Program-made: the position numbers and the translations under genes
Shown here: piece after piece, positions 53,353 to 61,795 of the stretch
Position numbering within the stretch: position 1 is the first letter of the stretch
Layout of the letters: every line of letters starts with the position of its first letter
Assembly (NCBI GenBank): GCA_947570135.1
Contig: CANOTP010000009.1
Location: forward strand, 1-64,000
Length of the DNA stretch: 64,000 bases
Source of the DNA: an uncultured Candidatus Melainabacteria bacterium
GTDB taxonomy: Bacteria; Cyanobacteriota; Vampirovibrionia; Gastranaerophilales; Gastranaerophilaceae
Direction: 5' to 3'
Notes under the pieces: generated by a model
The model's database searches: none
Seen by the model: only the letters and a program-made list of their open reading frames with translations
Told to the model about the DNA's origin: nothing

Positions 53353-56229
53353 GTGGGTGAGTCAAAAACATTAATATTAATAGACGGTCACGCTTTAGCG
53401 TTTCGTCAGTATTATGCGCTTGAGCGCACAAATATGAAAACCAAAGACGGAACACCTACGTGGGCTGTTTACGGATTTTTTAAGGCTGTTTTTGACCTGC
53501 TTAAAAATGACAACTTAAAACCTGATGCAATCGGTGTTGCGTTTGATGTGTCACACCATACGTTTAGAACGGAAATGTATGAGGAGTATAAATCAAACCG
53601 TCAGGCAATGCCTGATTCTATGCGGGTTCAAATGGAGCTTATATATGAAGGCTTAAGAGCATTTAATATACCGATTTATACAAAACAAGGGTTTGAAGCC
53701 GATGATGTTATCGGAACTATTTCCCGCAGGGCATGTGAACTTGGGCATAAAGTTTATATTTTAACAGGCGATCAGGATTCTTTTCAGTTGATTGAAAAAA
53801 GCGGATGTGTCAAAGTTATTATTCCGTCAAAGGGTGAACTTGCCGAATATGATTGGGACAAAGTTTATCAAAAGTTGGGAGTCTTTCCAAACCAAGTCAT
53901 TGATTATAAAGCCTTAAGGGGTGATGTATCAGATAATATTCCGGGGATTCGCGGGATTGGTGAAAAAACAACGGTTAAACTTCTTGCCGAATTTGGAACA
54001 GTTGATAAAGTACTGGCTAATGCCGATAAGATTTCAGGGAAAGCTATCCAGGAAAAAATCAGAAACGGAGTTGAGGTTGCTAATTTAAGTAAAACTCTTG
54101 CAACAATTGACAGGTATGTAGATATTCCTTTTGATTTTGAAAAAACGAAGATTGAACTGCCTGATATCTCATCTGTTACCGAATTTTTAAGACGCATGCA
54201 GTTTTATATGTTCTTGAAAAATATCGAGTTTATTTTAAAATCCTTTGACAAAAATGCTCAAATCGTTATTCCTAAAGAAGCAAAGACGCAAGAAGCAGTA
54301 ATACAACCTTCAATTCAGCTCCCGAAATCAAACAACGGACAACTGGGGCTGTTTGCTCAGGCTGTACAATCAGAAGTTAATAAAGAAGAATTAAATTATA
54401 AAATTAATCTTATTACGGATAGTGAAGATTTTAATTCAATGGTTGAAATTTTATCAGAGCAGAATATTATAGGGTTAAAGCTTTTTTCTGATGTTGTTAA
54501 TGCTGTTGATTTTAAGTTATACGGTATTTTAATAGCTTATAATAAAAACTTTTCGTTTTCAGACAGGCTTAATGTTGAAAAAAATGATGATGTGATAACA
54601 GAGTCTTATTATATTCCATTTTCACATAATATAGAAAAGCAGCTTCCCGTTGATTTTGTTTTAAAGGGCTTGAAATTTATTTTGGAAAATTCTGAGATAA
54701 ATAAGATTACTCATGATATTAAGGTCGAAGATTGTATTCTGAAAAACTTTAGTATAAATATTACAGGTGTTGTATTTGATACAATGCTTGCCTGTTATAT
54801 TAAGGATTCAAATGCAAACTCGGCGTTTGATATTCAGTGTATGGAACAGATTGATCATATTTTACCTTCAATTGTTTCAGGCGGTAAAAAATCTACAATT
54901 GCAGATCAAAATATTACAGAAGTTAAAGACTACGCGGGAGATTTAGCTTCAAGTTTATTTAAGTTGACCGATTATTGGAATGGGTGTCTTGATTTAAAAG
55001 AGTATAAAATTATGCGCGATATTGAGATTCCGTTAGCGCATGTTCTTGCAGATATGGAGTACCAGGGTGTATCTGTAGATGAAGAATATTTAAAAAAACT
55101 GACCGTACTTTTTGATAAGCATTTATGGCGAGTAAGTTCAAAGATTTATGATTTGGCAGGTGAAGGGTTTAATATTAATTCACCTCGTCAGGTTGGAGAA
55201 ATGCTTTTTGATAAATTAGGTTTAAAAGGTAAGAAAAAGCGCGGTAAGAATAAAAATTCAACAAGTGCTGAAGTTTTGGCATCATTAGCTGAGGATTATG
55301 AAATTGCAAGATTGATTCTTGAATACCGAAAATATTCAAAACTAAAATCAACATATACGGATTCGCTGCCTTCATTGATAAGTTCAAAAGATAAACGCAT
55401 TCATACAACTTATAATCAGACGGTTACTACAACGGGAAGATTATCTTCATCAAATCCTAATTTACAAAATATTCCGATAAGAACAGAGGAAGGTAATAAA
55501 ATCAGACAGGCTTTTGTGCCGACAGACAGAGAAAATTATATGATTCTTTCTGCCGATTATTCTCAGATTGAATTAAGAATTTTGGCTCATGTCTCAGGGG
55601 ATGAGAATTTGATTAATGCTTTCAATTCCGGAATTGATGTTCACACAATAACTGCGTCTAAGGTTTTTGAAGTTCCTGTTGAAGAAGTTACAAAAGAAAT
55701 GCGTTATAAAGCAAAAGCCGTTAACTTTGGAATCGTTTACGGGCAAAGTAAATACGGGCTTGCCAAGTCTTTAGGTATAAAAGCTGATGAAGCTGATAAT
55801 TTTATAAATAAGTATTTTGAAACTTACCCGGGTATTAAAGAATATATGTTCAATATGGTTGCTTTGGTAGAAAAACAAGGGTATGTTGAAACGATTTTCG
55901 GTCGCAGAAGGTATTTGGAAAATGAGATTAACAGTACAAATACAATGACAAGAGAGTTTGCAAAACGTGCGGCGATAAACCAGCCTATGCAAGGTTCTGC
56001 GTCAGATTTGATTAAGCTTGCCATGATTGATTTTGCAAAAAGTTTAAAGGAACATAATCTTAAATCAAAAATGATTATTCAGGTTCATGATGAATTGGTT
56101 GTGGAAGTTGAAAAAAGCGAATTAGAGCAGGTTAAAGAATTGATATTAAAATCAATGGAATTGGGGCAGCCCCTAAAAGTTCCGCTGCTTGTAGATATTA
56201 ATGCGGGTGAATCATGGAAAGAATCTTAA
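53353..56229 (+). CDS. polA: DNA polymerase I
   Basis: The 958-aa protein starts at GTG (AGGGAGA upstream). The 5'-3' exonuclease domain (about 1-290) shows LILIDGHALAFRQYY, GFEADDVIGTI, TGDQDSFQLI and IRGIGEKTTVKLL. The middle domain lacks the D-x-E of proofreading enzymes (IGLKLFSD at that place), so 3'-5' exonuclease activity is probably absent. The polymerase domain has NLQNIPIRTEEG, LSADYSQIELRILAH, RYKAKAVNFGIVYG and QVHDELVVEV. It functions in repair and Okazaki-fragment processing. Confidence 0.97.
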   Translation: MGESKTLILIDGHALAFRQYYALERTNMKTKDGTPTWAVYGFFKAVFDLLKNDNLKPDAIGVAFDVSHHTFRTEMYEEYKSNRQAMPDSMRVQMELIYEGLRAFNIPIYTKQGFEADDVIGTISRRACELGHKVYILTGDQDSFQLIEKSGCVKVIIPSKGELAEYDWDKVYQKLGVFPNQVIDYKALRGDVSDNIPGIRGIGEKTTVKLLAEFGTVDKVLANADKISGKAIQEKIRNGVEVANLSKTLATIDRYVDIPFDFEKTKIELPDISSVTEFLRRMQFYMFLKNIEFILKSFDKNAQIVIPKEAKTQEAVIQPSIQLPKSNNGQLGLFAQAVQSEVNKEELNYKINLITDSEDFNSMVEILSEQNIIGLKLFSDVVNAVDFKLYGILIAYNKNFSFSDRLNVEKNDDVITESYYIPFSHNIEKQLPVDFVLKGLKFILENSEINKITHDIKVEDCILKNFSINITGVVFDTMLACYIKDSNANSAFDIQCMEQIDHILPSIVSGGKKSTIADQNITEVKDYAGDLASSLFKLTDYWNGCLDLKEYKIMRDIEIPLAHVLADMEYQGVSVDEEYLKKLTVLFDKHLWRVSSKIYDLAGEGFNINSPRQVGEMLFDKLGLKGKKKRGKNKNSTSAEVLASLAEDYEIARLILEYRKYSKLKSTYTDSLPSLISSKDKRIHTTYNQTVTTTGRLSSSNPNLQNIPIRTEEGNKIRQAFVPTDRENYMILSADYSQIELRILAHVSGDENLINAFNSGIDVHTITASKVFEVPVEEVTKEMRYKAKAVNFGIVYGQSKYGLAKSLGIKADEADNFINKYFETYPGIKEYMFNMVALVEKQGYVETIFGRRRYLENEINSTNTMTREFAKRAAINQPMQGSASDLIKLAMIDFAKSLKEHNLKSKMIIQVHDELVVEVEKSELEQVKELILKSMELGQPLKVPLLVDINAGESWKES

Positions 56230-56630
56230 AATATATAGCGATTTTGACGTTTTTATTGTTTAGTGGAGTGCAGGTATTTGCTTCAGGTGAGCAGTTAAGC
56301 TTAAGTACGCTTGTGACGGCACAAAATATAAGTTTTGAAAATTGTACAAAAGTTTTTAATACCGATAATGTGTCGTTGTTTTATCTGACAATAGCGGCAA
56401 TTAATGCCAATCGCTTTGCTGTGGATGAAATTCAATCTCAATCGGGTTATGTACTGTTTACCGCTGTAAATAAACAGTTTATCGCATCGGTTTCAAACGT
56501 TAATACAAACCAAGGAATGCTTAGAATTACTCCTGCTGACGGAAATTATTACTTTCAGCCCGGGATTATTTTAAATATTTATAAGTATATTGAATTGAAC
56601 ATGTCAAAGAAACCTCAGGTGTTGTTTTAG
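56214..56630 (+). CDS. Exported hypothetical protein
   Basis: The 138-aa protein has a signal peptide (YIAILTFLLFSGVQVFASG) and a small mature domain with strand-rich segments (GYVLFTAVNKQFIASVSNV, GMLRITPADGNYYF). Its ATG overlaps the end of polA by 16 bases, so it is cotranscribed with polA. No known family. It is convergent with tlyA with no gap. Confidence 0.65.
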   Translation: MERILKYIAILTFLLFSGVQVFASGEQLSLSTLVTAQNISFENCTKVFNTDNVSLFYLTIAAINANRFAVDEIQSQSGYVLFTAVNKQFIASVSNVNTNQGMLRITPADGNYYFQPGIILNIYKYIELNMSKKPQVLF

Positions 56631-57443
56631 TTATCCGAGATTTTCAAATGCCGAATGTACGATTTCTTCAATATCGTAATTGTTTTCAATTTCTTCTGTT
56701 GAAAGCCAAATCAGGTATTCAATGTTTCCTGCGGGTCCTTTAATTGATGAATATGTAAGTCCTTTTATCGAATATTTAAGACTTTTTGCACATTCTATAA
56801 CATTTTTTATAACTTCTTGGTGTGTTTTTTTATCACGTACGACACCGCCTTTTTCAACTTTTTCTTTACCTGCTTCAAATTGAGGCTTAATAAGACAAAT
56901 CATTTCGTGAAACTTTGGATTTAACAGTGTTTTAAGGTTTGGCAGGACTTTTGTAAGCGATATAAACGATAAATCACTGACCAAAAGATTTGCAACTTCA
57001 TCTCCTTCGTTATAAATTTCTGAAAATGCACAGTTTTTGAGGTTTGTTTTTTCGATTGTTTTAACTTTGCTATCCGAGCGAATTTTCCAATCAAGCTGTC
57101 CGTACCCCACATCTGCCGCGTAGACAAATTTTGCCCCGTTTTGAAGCAGACAATCAGTAAAACCTCCTGTTGAAGCTCCTGCATCAAAACAAATTCTGTC
57201 TTTTATTTCAGGATTAAAGGTATCAATAGCTTTTTTTAACTTAAACCCGCCGCGAGATACATAAGGCATTGATTTTACGACAATGTCGTATTCTTTTGTA
57301 AGATTTATCTGAAATCCCGCTTTTGTAATGTATTCATCGTTAATTTTAACGTTACCTGCCAAAATTGCAGATGCGGCTTTACTTTTTGTTTCAAAGTAGC
57401 CTATATCGGTTAAGTATTTATCTAATCTTTCTTTATTTTGCAT
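56631..57443 (-). CDS. tlyA: TlyA family rRNA 2'-O-methyltransferase / S4-domain protein
   Basis: The protein has an N-terminal S4 RNA-binding domain (ERLDKYLTDIG, SKAASAILAGNVKIN) and a Rossmann methyltransferase domain (YVSRGGFKLKKAI, CFDAGASTGGFTDCLLQ, ADVGYGQLDWKIR, LVSDLSFISL). TlyA methylates 16S and/or 23S rRNA ribose. I prefer the ATG at 57443 (270 aa; AAAGGA about 12 bases upstream) to the ATG at 57467, which has no ribosome binding site. It overlaps the end of tatD. Confidence 0.95.
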   Translation of the reverse strand: MQNKERLDKYLTDIGYFETKSKAASAILAGNVKINDEYITKAGFQINLTKEYDIVVKSMPYVSRGGFKLKKAIDTFNPEIKDRICFDAGASTGGFTDCLLQNGAKFVYAADVGYGQLDWKIRSDSKVKTIEKTNLKNCAFSEIYNEGDEVANLLVSDLSFISLTKVLPNLKTLLNPKFHEMICLIKPQFEAGKEKVEKGGVVRDKKTHQEVIKNVIECAKSLKYSIKGLTYSSIKGPAGNIEYLIWLSTEEIENNYDIEEIVHSAFENLG

Positions 57444-58212
57444 TGAAATTAAAAATCCTTTCGGCATTTTGGGTTGTTGCAGCCGCTATTTCTTCTGTTG
57501 AGCAGTCGCGAATGTTTGCGATACATTCTGCCACGTATTTTACGTACATTGGTTGGTTTTCTTTACCTCTAAACGGAACGGGTGCAAGGTAAGGGTCATC
57601 CGTTTCCAGTAACAGGTATTCAAGCGGAATTTCTGCTGCAACTTCTTTGGCTTTAATTGCGTTTTTAAAGGTTACTACACCGCCCAATGCAATATATATC
57701 CCTTCCTTTATACATTCTTTCGCAAATTTCAAACTGCCTGAAAAACAGTGAAGAATTGCGGTTGAGTTTTTGTTGTATTTTTTTAGAATTTCTAGTGTGT
57801 CAAAATGAGCATCGCGAGAATGAATGTTTAGCGGTAAGTTCATTTGATTTGCAAATTCAATTTGCTTTATAAAAACTTCTTTTTGAAGTTCTTTAAAAGA
57901 TTTGTCCCAATAATAATCAAGTCCGATTTCTCCGATTCCGATAATTTTAGAGTTTTTGCGGATAATTGATTCCATATCATTTAAAGTTTTATCCGTAAAG
58001 GTTTTTGCTTCTTCAGGGAAAACTCCGACGTATCCGTAAACGTTATCATATTTTTGTATAAATTTATCGACTTCAAAAATATCTTGTGCCGTGCTTGACG
58101 GAACTATTGTTATTATATTTGATTCTTGCGCGTTTTTTATTGCTGAATCAATATTTGTTTCTTTCAGCATATTCGCGTGGGAATGAGTGTTTATTATGTA
58201 TGGATTTTTCAT
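57433..58212 (-). CDS. tatD: TatD family metal-dependent hydrolase
   Basis: The 259-aa TIM-barrel protein has INTHSHANM (the usual D-T-H-x-H with Asn for Asp), GEIGLDYYW, PLNIHSRDAHFDTLEIL in pieces, LHCFSGS and LLLETDDPYLAP. TatD-type enzymes are metal-dependent DNases or esterases. The Asn for Asp change at the first motif is uncommon. It is followed by tlyA. Confidence 0.93.
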   Translation of the reverse strand: MKNPYIINTHSHANMLKETNIDSAIKNAQESNIITIVPSSTAQDIFEVDKFIQKYDNVYGYVGVFPEEAKTFTDKTLNDMESIIRKNSKIIGIGEIGLDYYWDKSFKELQKEVFIKQIEFANQMNLPLNIHSRDAHFDTLEILKKYNKNSTAILHCFSGSLKFAKECIKEGIYIALGGVVTFKNAIKAKEVAAEIPLEYLLLETDDPYLAPVPFRGKENQPMYVKYVAECIANIRDCSTEEIAAATTQNAERIFNFNAK

Positions 58213-58243
58213 AACCTGATTATACCATACTCAAACTTTGTGA

Positions 58244-58249
58244 TATAAT
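58244..58249 (+). promoter_or_regulatory. Extended -10 element giving a leaderless gatD mRNA
   Basis: TGA-TATAAT (58241-58249) is an ideal extended -10. Seven bases further is the A of the gatD ATG (58256), so transcription is expected to begin at the start codon. No Shine-Dalgarno is present. Confidence 0.5.
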
Positions 58250-58255
58250 TCGGGT

Positions 58256-58990
58256 ATGGAAGAGAAAAATTTAAAAATTTCAATAGCGCATTTGTATCCG
58301 AAGCTTTTGAATTTATACGGGGATTTAGGAAATATTATAACCTTAACAAAACGCTGTCAGTGGCGTGGGATTGAGGTTGAATTTGAGCAAATTAATATCG
58401 GAGATAAGATAAAAAATCACGACCTTTATTTTATCGGTGGCGGACAAGATAAACAACAGGAAGAAGTTGCCGAAGAGCTTTATTCAAACCGTGAGGAATT
58501 TCTTGCCCAACGTGATGATGGTGCCGTGTTTTTAGGGATTTGCGGTGGGTATCAACTTTTCGGGCATTACTATAAACCGCACGATAAGGATCAATTAAAA
58601 GGAATTTCCCTAATGGATGCTTATACTGTTGCGGGTAAAAAAAGATTTATCGGAAATGTCACGGTTGAAACTGATTTTCTGAGTCCTAAAACTCTTGTCG
58701 GGTTTGAAAATCACAGCGGACTAACGTACATACAAGGCGATACCAAACCGTTAGGTAATGTTGTTGTCGGGAACGGTAATAATTCAAAAGACGGGTTTGA
58801 GGGCGGAAGGTTTAAGAATGTTTTCGGAACGTATCTTCACGGATCTTTGCTTCCAAAAAATCCTCATTTTGCGGATTATTTGATTTCACTTGCACTTGAA
58901 AAACGTTACGGTGAAAAAATTAAATTATCGAATTTAGATGATTTTATTGAGGTTCAAACACATAATTCTCTTATCAATAAACCTTATTAA
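58256..58990 (+). CDS. gatD: GatD-like type 1 glutamine amidotransferase (lipid II amidation)
   Basis: The 244-aa CobB/CobQ-like amidotransferase opens LKISIAHLYPKLLNLYGDLGN as in GatD, has the nucleophile elbow FLGICGGYQLFG, GFENHSGLT and a catalytic His in GTYLHGSLLPKNP. GatD supplies ammonia to MurT, which converts D-Glu to D-isoGln in the peptidoglycan stem peptide. murT, usually next to gatD, is not adjacent; the MurF-like ligase at 16965 is not of MurT type. Function therefore depends on a MurT elsewhere. Confidence 0.88.
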   Translation: MEEKNLKISIAHLYPKLLNLYGDLGNIITLTKRCQWRGIEVEFEQINIGDKIKNHDLYFIGGGQDKQQEEVAEELYSNREEFLAQRDDGAVFLGICGGYQLFGHYYKPHDKDQLKGISLMDAYTVAGKKRFIGNVTVETDFLSPKTLVGFENHSGLTYIQGDTKPLGNVVVGNGNNSKDGFEGGRFKNVFGTYLHGSLLPKNPHFADYLISLALEKRYGEKIKLSNLDDFIEVQTHNSLINKPY

Positions 58991-58994
58991 AACC

Positions 58995-59023
58995 TTGAAA
59001 ATCTTGTACAAATCGTTTATACT
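58995..59023 (+). promoter_or_regulatory. Sigma-70 promoter of the Cys-rich prepilin gene
   Basis: TTGAAA (58995-59000) and TATACT (59018-59023) are spaced by exactly 17 bases. The leader holds TTGGAG about 8 bases before the ATG at 59055. Confidence 0.7.
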
Positions 59024-59054
59024 TAGTTTATGAGTTAAGAGATTTGGAGATTTT

Positions 59055-60302
59055 ATGAATAAAAATAAAGGGTTTACTTTAACGGAAGTTTTGTTGGCTG
59101 TAGCGATAGTCGGAATAATTGCGGCATTGGTACTTCCGATGGTTGTAAAAAATTATCAGGAAAAAACGCTTGATGCGGCACTAAATCGAGAAAAACAAAC
59201 CTTGGATGCGTCTGTAAAAGCTTTATTAATTAATGAAAACACTGATGCTTATGAAAAAACAATGCTTTATACTTATGAAGCCAAACCAACAAGTTATGAA
59301 AATACTTCAGGAAAGTTTATAAAAAAATATCTAAAAGTTTCTAAGTACTGTGGAGATTCAAATGGAGATTGTTTTGCATCTAAGTATTATAAATATGAAA
59401 ACGGTGATAAAGTAGTTCATACTCCGACTTATAAAGGTGCTTGTGCAAGCTTGAAAAACGGTTCAAGTATTTGTATTCAGCCGCAAACATCTTCTGAAAT
59501 CGTAAAAATATTACTTGATGTTAACGGTAAAAAAGGTCCTAATGTTTTAGGAAGAGATTTGCGGGAATACGAGATTTCATTACCTAAAAAAGCCGGTTTA
59601 GACAGATCAAGCAGTGATATAGATTGGGATTACAAGCTTGTAAAAATAGAAGAACCTACAACTCCGGAAACTCCCGATCCCCCGGAACCTTCGGAAACTT
59701 GTTCTAAAACAGCAGGAACGGATGCTGCATGCTGTATGAAATCAAGTGAGTATGCAGTATGGCATGAAAGAAGTTGTTGCGGAAATATTAAGGAATATTT
59801 TGACCTTCATCAAACAACATGTTGTTCTAAATGGGGATCTAATCCTTGGTGTCCGTCTTCACCTCCAAAACAAAAAGCATCAATACAACTTACGTTAGAA
59901 TATGACAGACAAGGTTCTTATAATTCTTCAAATCCTTTTCATGGTGTAATTATTAAAACAAGTACCGTAAATGCCCCAAGCTATATTACTATTCAATGTA
60001 ATGCAACTTGTTCCTTGAGTTCATCCGCATCTTCATCCAGGTGGATGGTTTCAACGGTAGACGGTTATAAAAATTTTCCTATGGTAGCACAACAAGTTGG
60101 TCCTTCTTGCAGGATTTCAGCATATGCCGGGCAGCAACCATGTGCGGCTCATAATTGTATCGGTTATGAAACAAGAGATTATACCCAAATATCAGGCTAT
60201 TGTCAAGTTTATGCTTCAGCAGGTATTCCATCTTGTCGGGTAACCATACCTAACGGGACTTCTAATAAATCTGACAAATGTCGTATCGATTTTGATATAT
60301 AA
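59055..60302 (+). CDS. Prepilin-like protein with Cys-rich C-terminal extension
   Basis: The 415-aa protein has an intact leader MNKNKG^FTLTEVLLAVAIVG, a pilin-like domain ending in the family block LDVNGKKGPNVLGRDL, then a Pro/Glu/Thr linker (about 205-220, PTTPETPDPPEPSET) and about 190 extra residues with some 20 Cys in pairs (ACCMKS, SCCGN, TCCSKW). The extension looks like a disulfide-rich extracellular domain, possibly a tip or adhesin part. The helix sequence diverges from the FTLAEVLITLG type of the others. Terminator at 60301-60329. Confidence 0.85.
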   Translation: MNKNKGFTLTEVLLAVAIVGIIAALVLPMVVKNYQEKTLDAALNREKQTLDASVKALLINENTDAYEKTMLYTYEAKPTSYENTSGKFIKKYLKVSKYCGDSNGDCFASKYYKYENGDKVVHTPTYKGACASLKNGSSICIQPQTSSEIVKILLDVNGKKGPNVLGRDLREYEISLPKKAGLDRSSSDIDWDYKLVKIEEPTTPETPDPPEPSETCSKTAGTDAACCMKSSEYAVWHERSCCGNIKEYFDLHQTTCCSKWGSNPWCPSSPPKQKASIQLTLEYDRQGSYNSSNPFHGVIIKTSTVNAPSYITIQCNATCSLSSSASSSRWMVSTVDGYKNFPMVAQQVGPSCRISAYAGQQPCAAHNCIGYETRDYTQISGYCQVYASAGIPSCRVTIPNGTSNKSDKCRIDFDI

Positions 60303-60329
60303 AAAAAGGCGCTTATTAAGCGCCTTTTT
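60301..60329. terminator. Terminator between Cys-rich prepilin and trkH
   Basis: A GC stem (60307-60313 with 60317-60323) has A6 before and T7 after, so it can stop both convergent transcripts. Confidence 0.88.
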
Positions 60330-61795
60330 TATTTCTTGATTGTCCAAAAATCTTTGTGGAACAACACCAAAAACGGGATTATTTCCAAACGTCCGATTAG
60401 CATATTTAATATTATAATCAATTTGGATAATGTTTTTAATGGTGCAAAGCTGCCCATTGGTCCGACAATATCGCCTAACCCCGGTCCGATATCGCCGATT
60501 GCCGAAATTGATGCGGTTAATCCAAGAGTAAAATTCTGTTCGATAACGGCAAGCGTTATTGCAGTTACTCCCCATAATCCAAAGAAACAGCAGGCAAAAA
60601 AGATTGTTTGTCTGATAACTTCAGGCTGAACAACCCTGTTATCAATTTTTATTGCCATTACAGCTTTCGGGTGAAGAATTTTATAAAGTTCGTTTTTAAT
60701 ATATTTAAATATCAAAATCCATCTTGCAATTTTTAAACCGCCGCCCGCAGAACCTGAACATGAGCTTACAAACATTGTAATAAACAGAACGATTTTAGCA
60801 TCAAGTGTCCATAGTTGAAAATCTTCACTTGCCGCACCCGTTGAGGTTGCAAGTGATAAAACCTGAAAGATTGAAGCTCTAATTGCATGCATAATATCGT
60901 AATGCTGTTGAACAAAAAGGATTGCAGCCACAACTAATGAAATAAACGTTATTATACCTGCGTAACCCCGAAATTCTTCACTTTTCCAAAATAATGACAG
61001 TTTTTTTCTTGTTATAACTCGAGATTGCAGTACAAAACTTGCACCTGATATAAACATAAAAAAGATTATAATCCAACAAACCGCATTTGAGCCGTAACCT
61101 GCTATACCTAACGCGTTAGGTGAAAATCCTCCCGCAGATAGTGTTGATAAAGCATTACAGATTGCATCAAACGGGTTCATCCCGACAAGCCACAAGCTCA
61201 GCGCGCAAACAAAAGTTAATCCCGCATAAATTATCCACAGTGCAGATGCCGTATTTTTAATTCTTGGTGTAAATTTATCCTCAGTCGGTCCCGGGGCTTC
61301 CGCGAAAAACATCTGACGTCCCGCAACCGCAAATTGAGGTAAAATTGCGACAAATAATACTATAATACCCATACCGCCAAGCCATTGTGTGAATGAGCGC
61401 CAAAACATTATAGTCTTTGGCAGGTCGAAATTTTGAAGTATTGTAGCTCCTGTTGTTGTAATTCCCGAAACTCCTTCAAATAAAGCATTAATCGGTGTAA
61501 AACCGTAAAAAAGAAACGGTACTGATACGATTAAACCTACAATTAACCAGGATAAAGATACTACTAACAATGCTTCCGAGCGCTTAATATCATTTAATGA
61601 GTCCTCTGCATAAGCTTTTTTTTGTAGTTTACCAAACAGTATTCCTATAAATAAAGATAAAAATCCTGTTGTCATAAACGGTAAAATCGAGTTAAAGTCA
61701 TGGTAATACAATGCTACAATTATCGGAATAAATGCAACAAGCCCGATATCTTTTAATATTAAACTCAGGGCATTTGTAATATAACTTATACGCAT
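60329..61795 (-). CDS. trkH: TrkH family potassium uptake protein
   Basis: The 488-aa membrane channel subunit has the four selectivity-like loops of the SKT family, including GISTTGATIL, LSTLSAGGFSPN and STGAASEDF, and the conserved FSSCSGSAGGGLKI-like segment SSCSGSAGGGLKIAR. It forms the K+ pore with TrkA as regulator. The start overlaps the end of trkA by 10 bases. Confidence 0.95.
   Translation of the reverse strand: MRISYITNALSLILKDIGLVAFIPIIVALYYHDFNSILPFMTTGFLSLFIGILFGKLQKKAYAEDSLNDIKRSEALLVVSLSWLIVGLIVSVPFLFYGFTPINALFEGVSGITTTGATILQNFDLPKTIMFWRSFTQWLGGMGIIVLFVAILPQFAVAGRQMFFAEAPGPTEDKFTPRIKNTASALWIIYAGLTFVCALSLWLVGMNPFDAICNALSTLSAGGFSPNALGIAGYGSNAVCWIIIFFMFISGASFVLQSRVITRKKLSLFWKSEEFRGYAGIITFISLVVAAILFVQQHYDIMHAIRASIFQVLSLATSTGAASEDFQLWTLDAKIVLFITMFVSSCSGSAGGGLKIARWILIFKYIKNELYKILHPKAVMAIKIDNRVVQPEVIRQTIFFACCFFGLWGVTAITLAVIEQNFTLGLTASISAIGDIGPGLGDIVGPMGSFAPLKTLSKLIIILNMLIGRLEIIPFLVLFHKDFWTIKK

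Noticed and set aside
53353-56229. Loss of proofreading in PolA as a novel feature
   Set aside because: A degenerate 3'-5' exonuclease domain is common in bacterial PolA and is noted only in the annotation.
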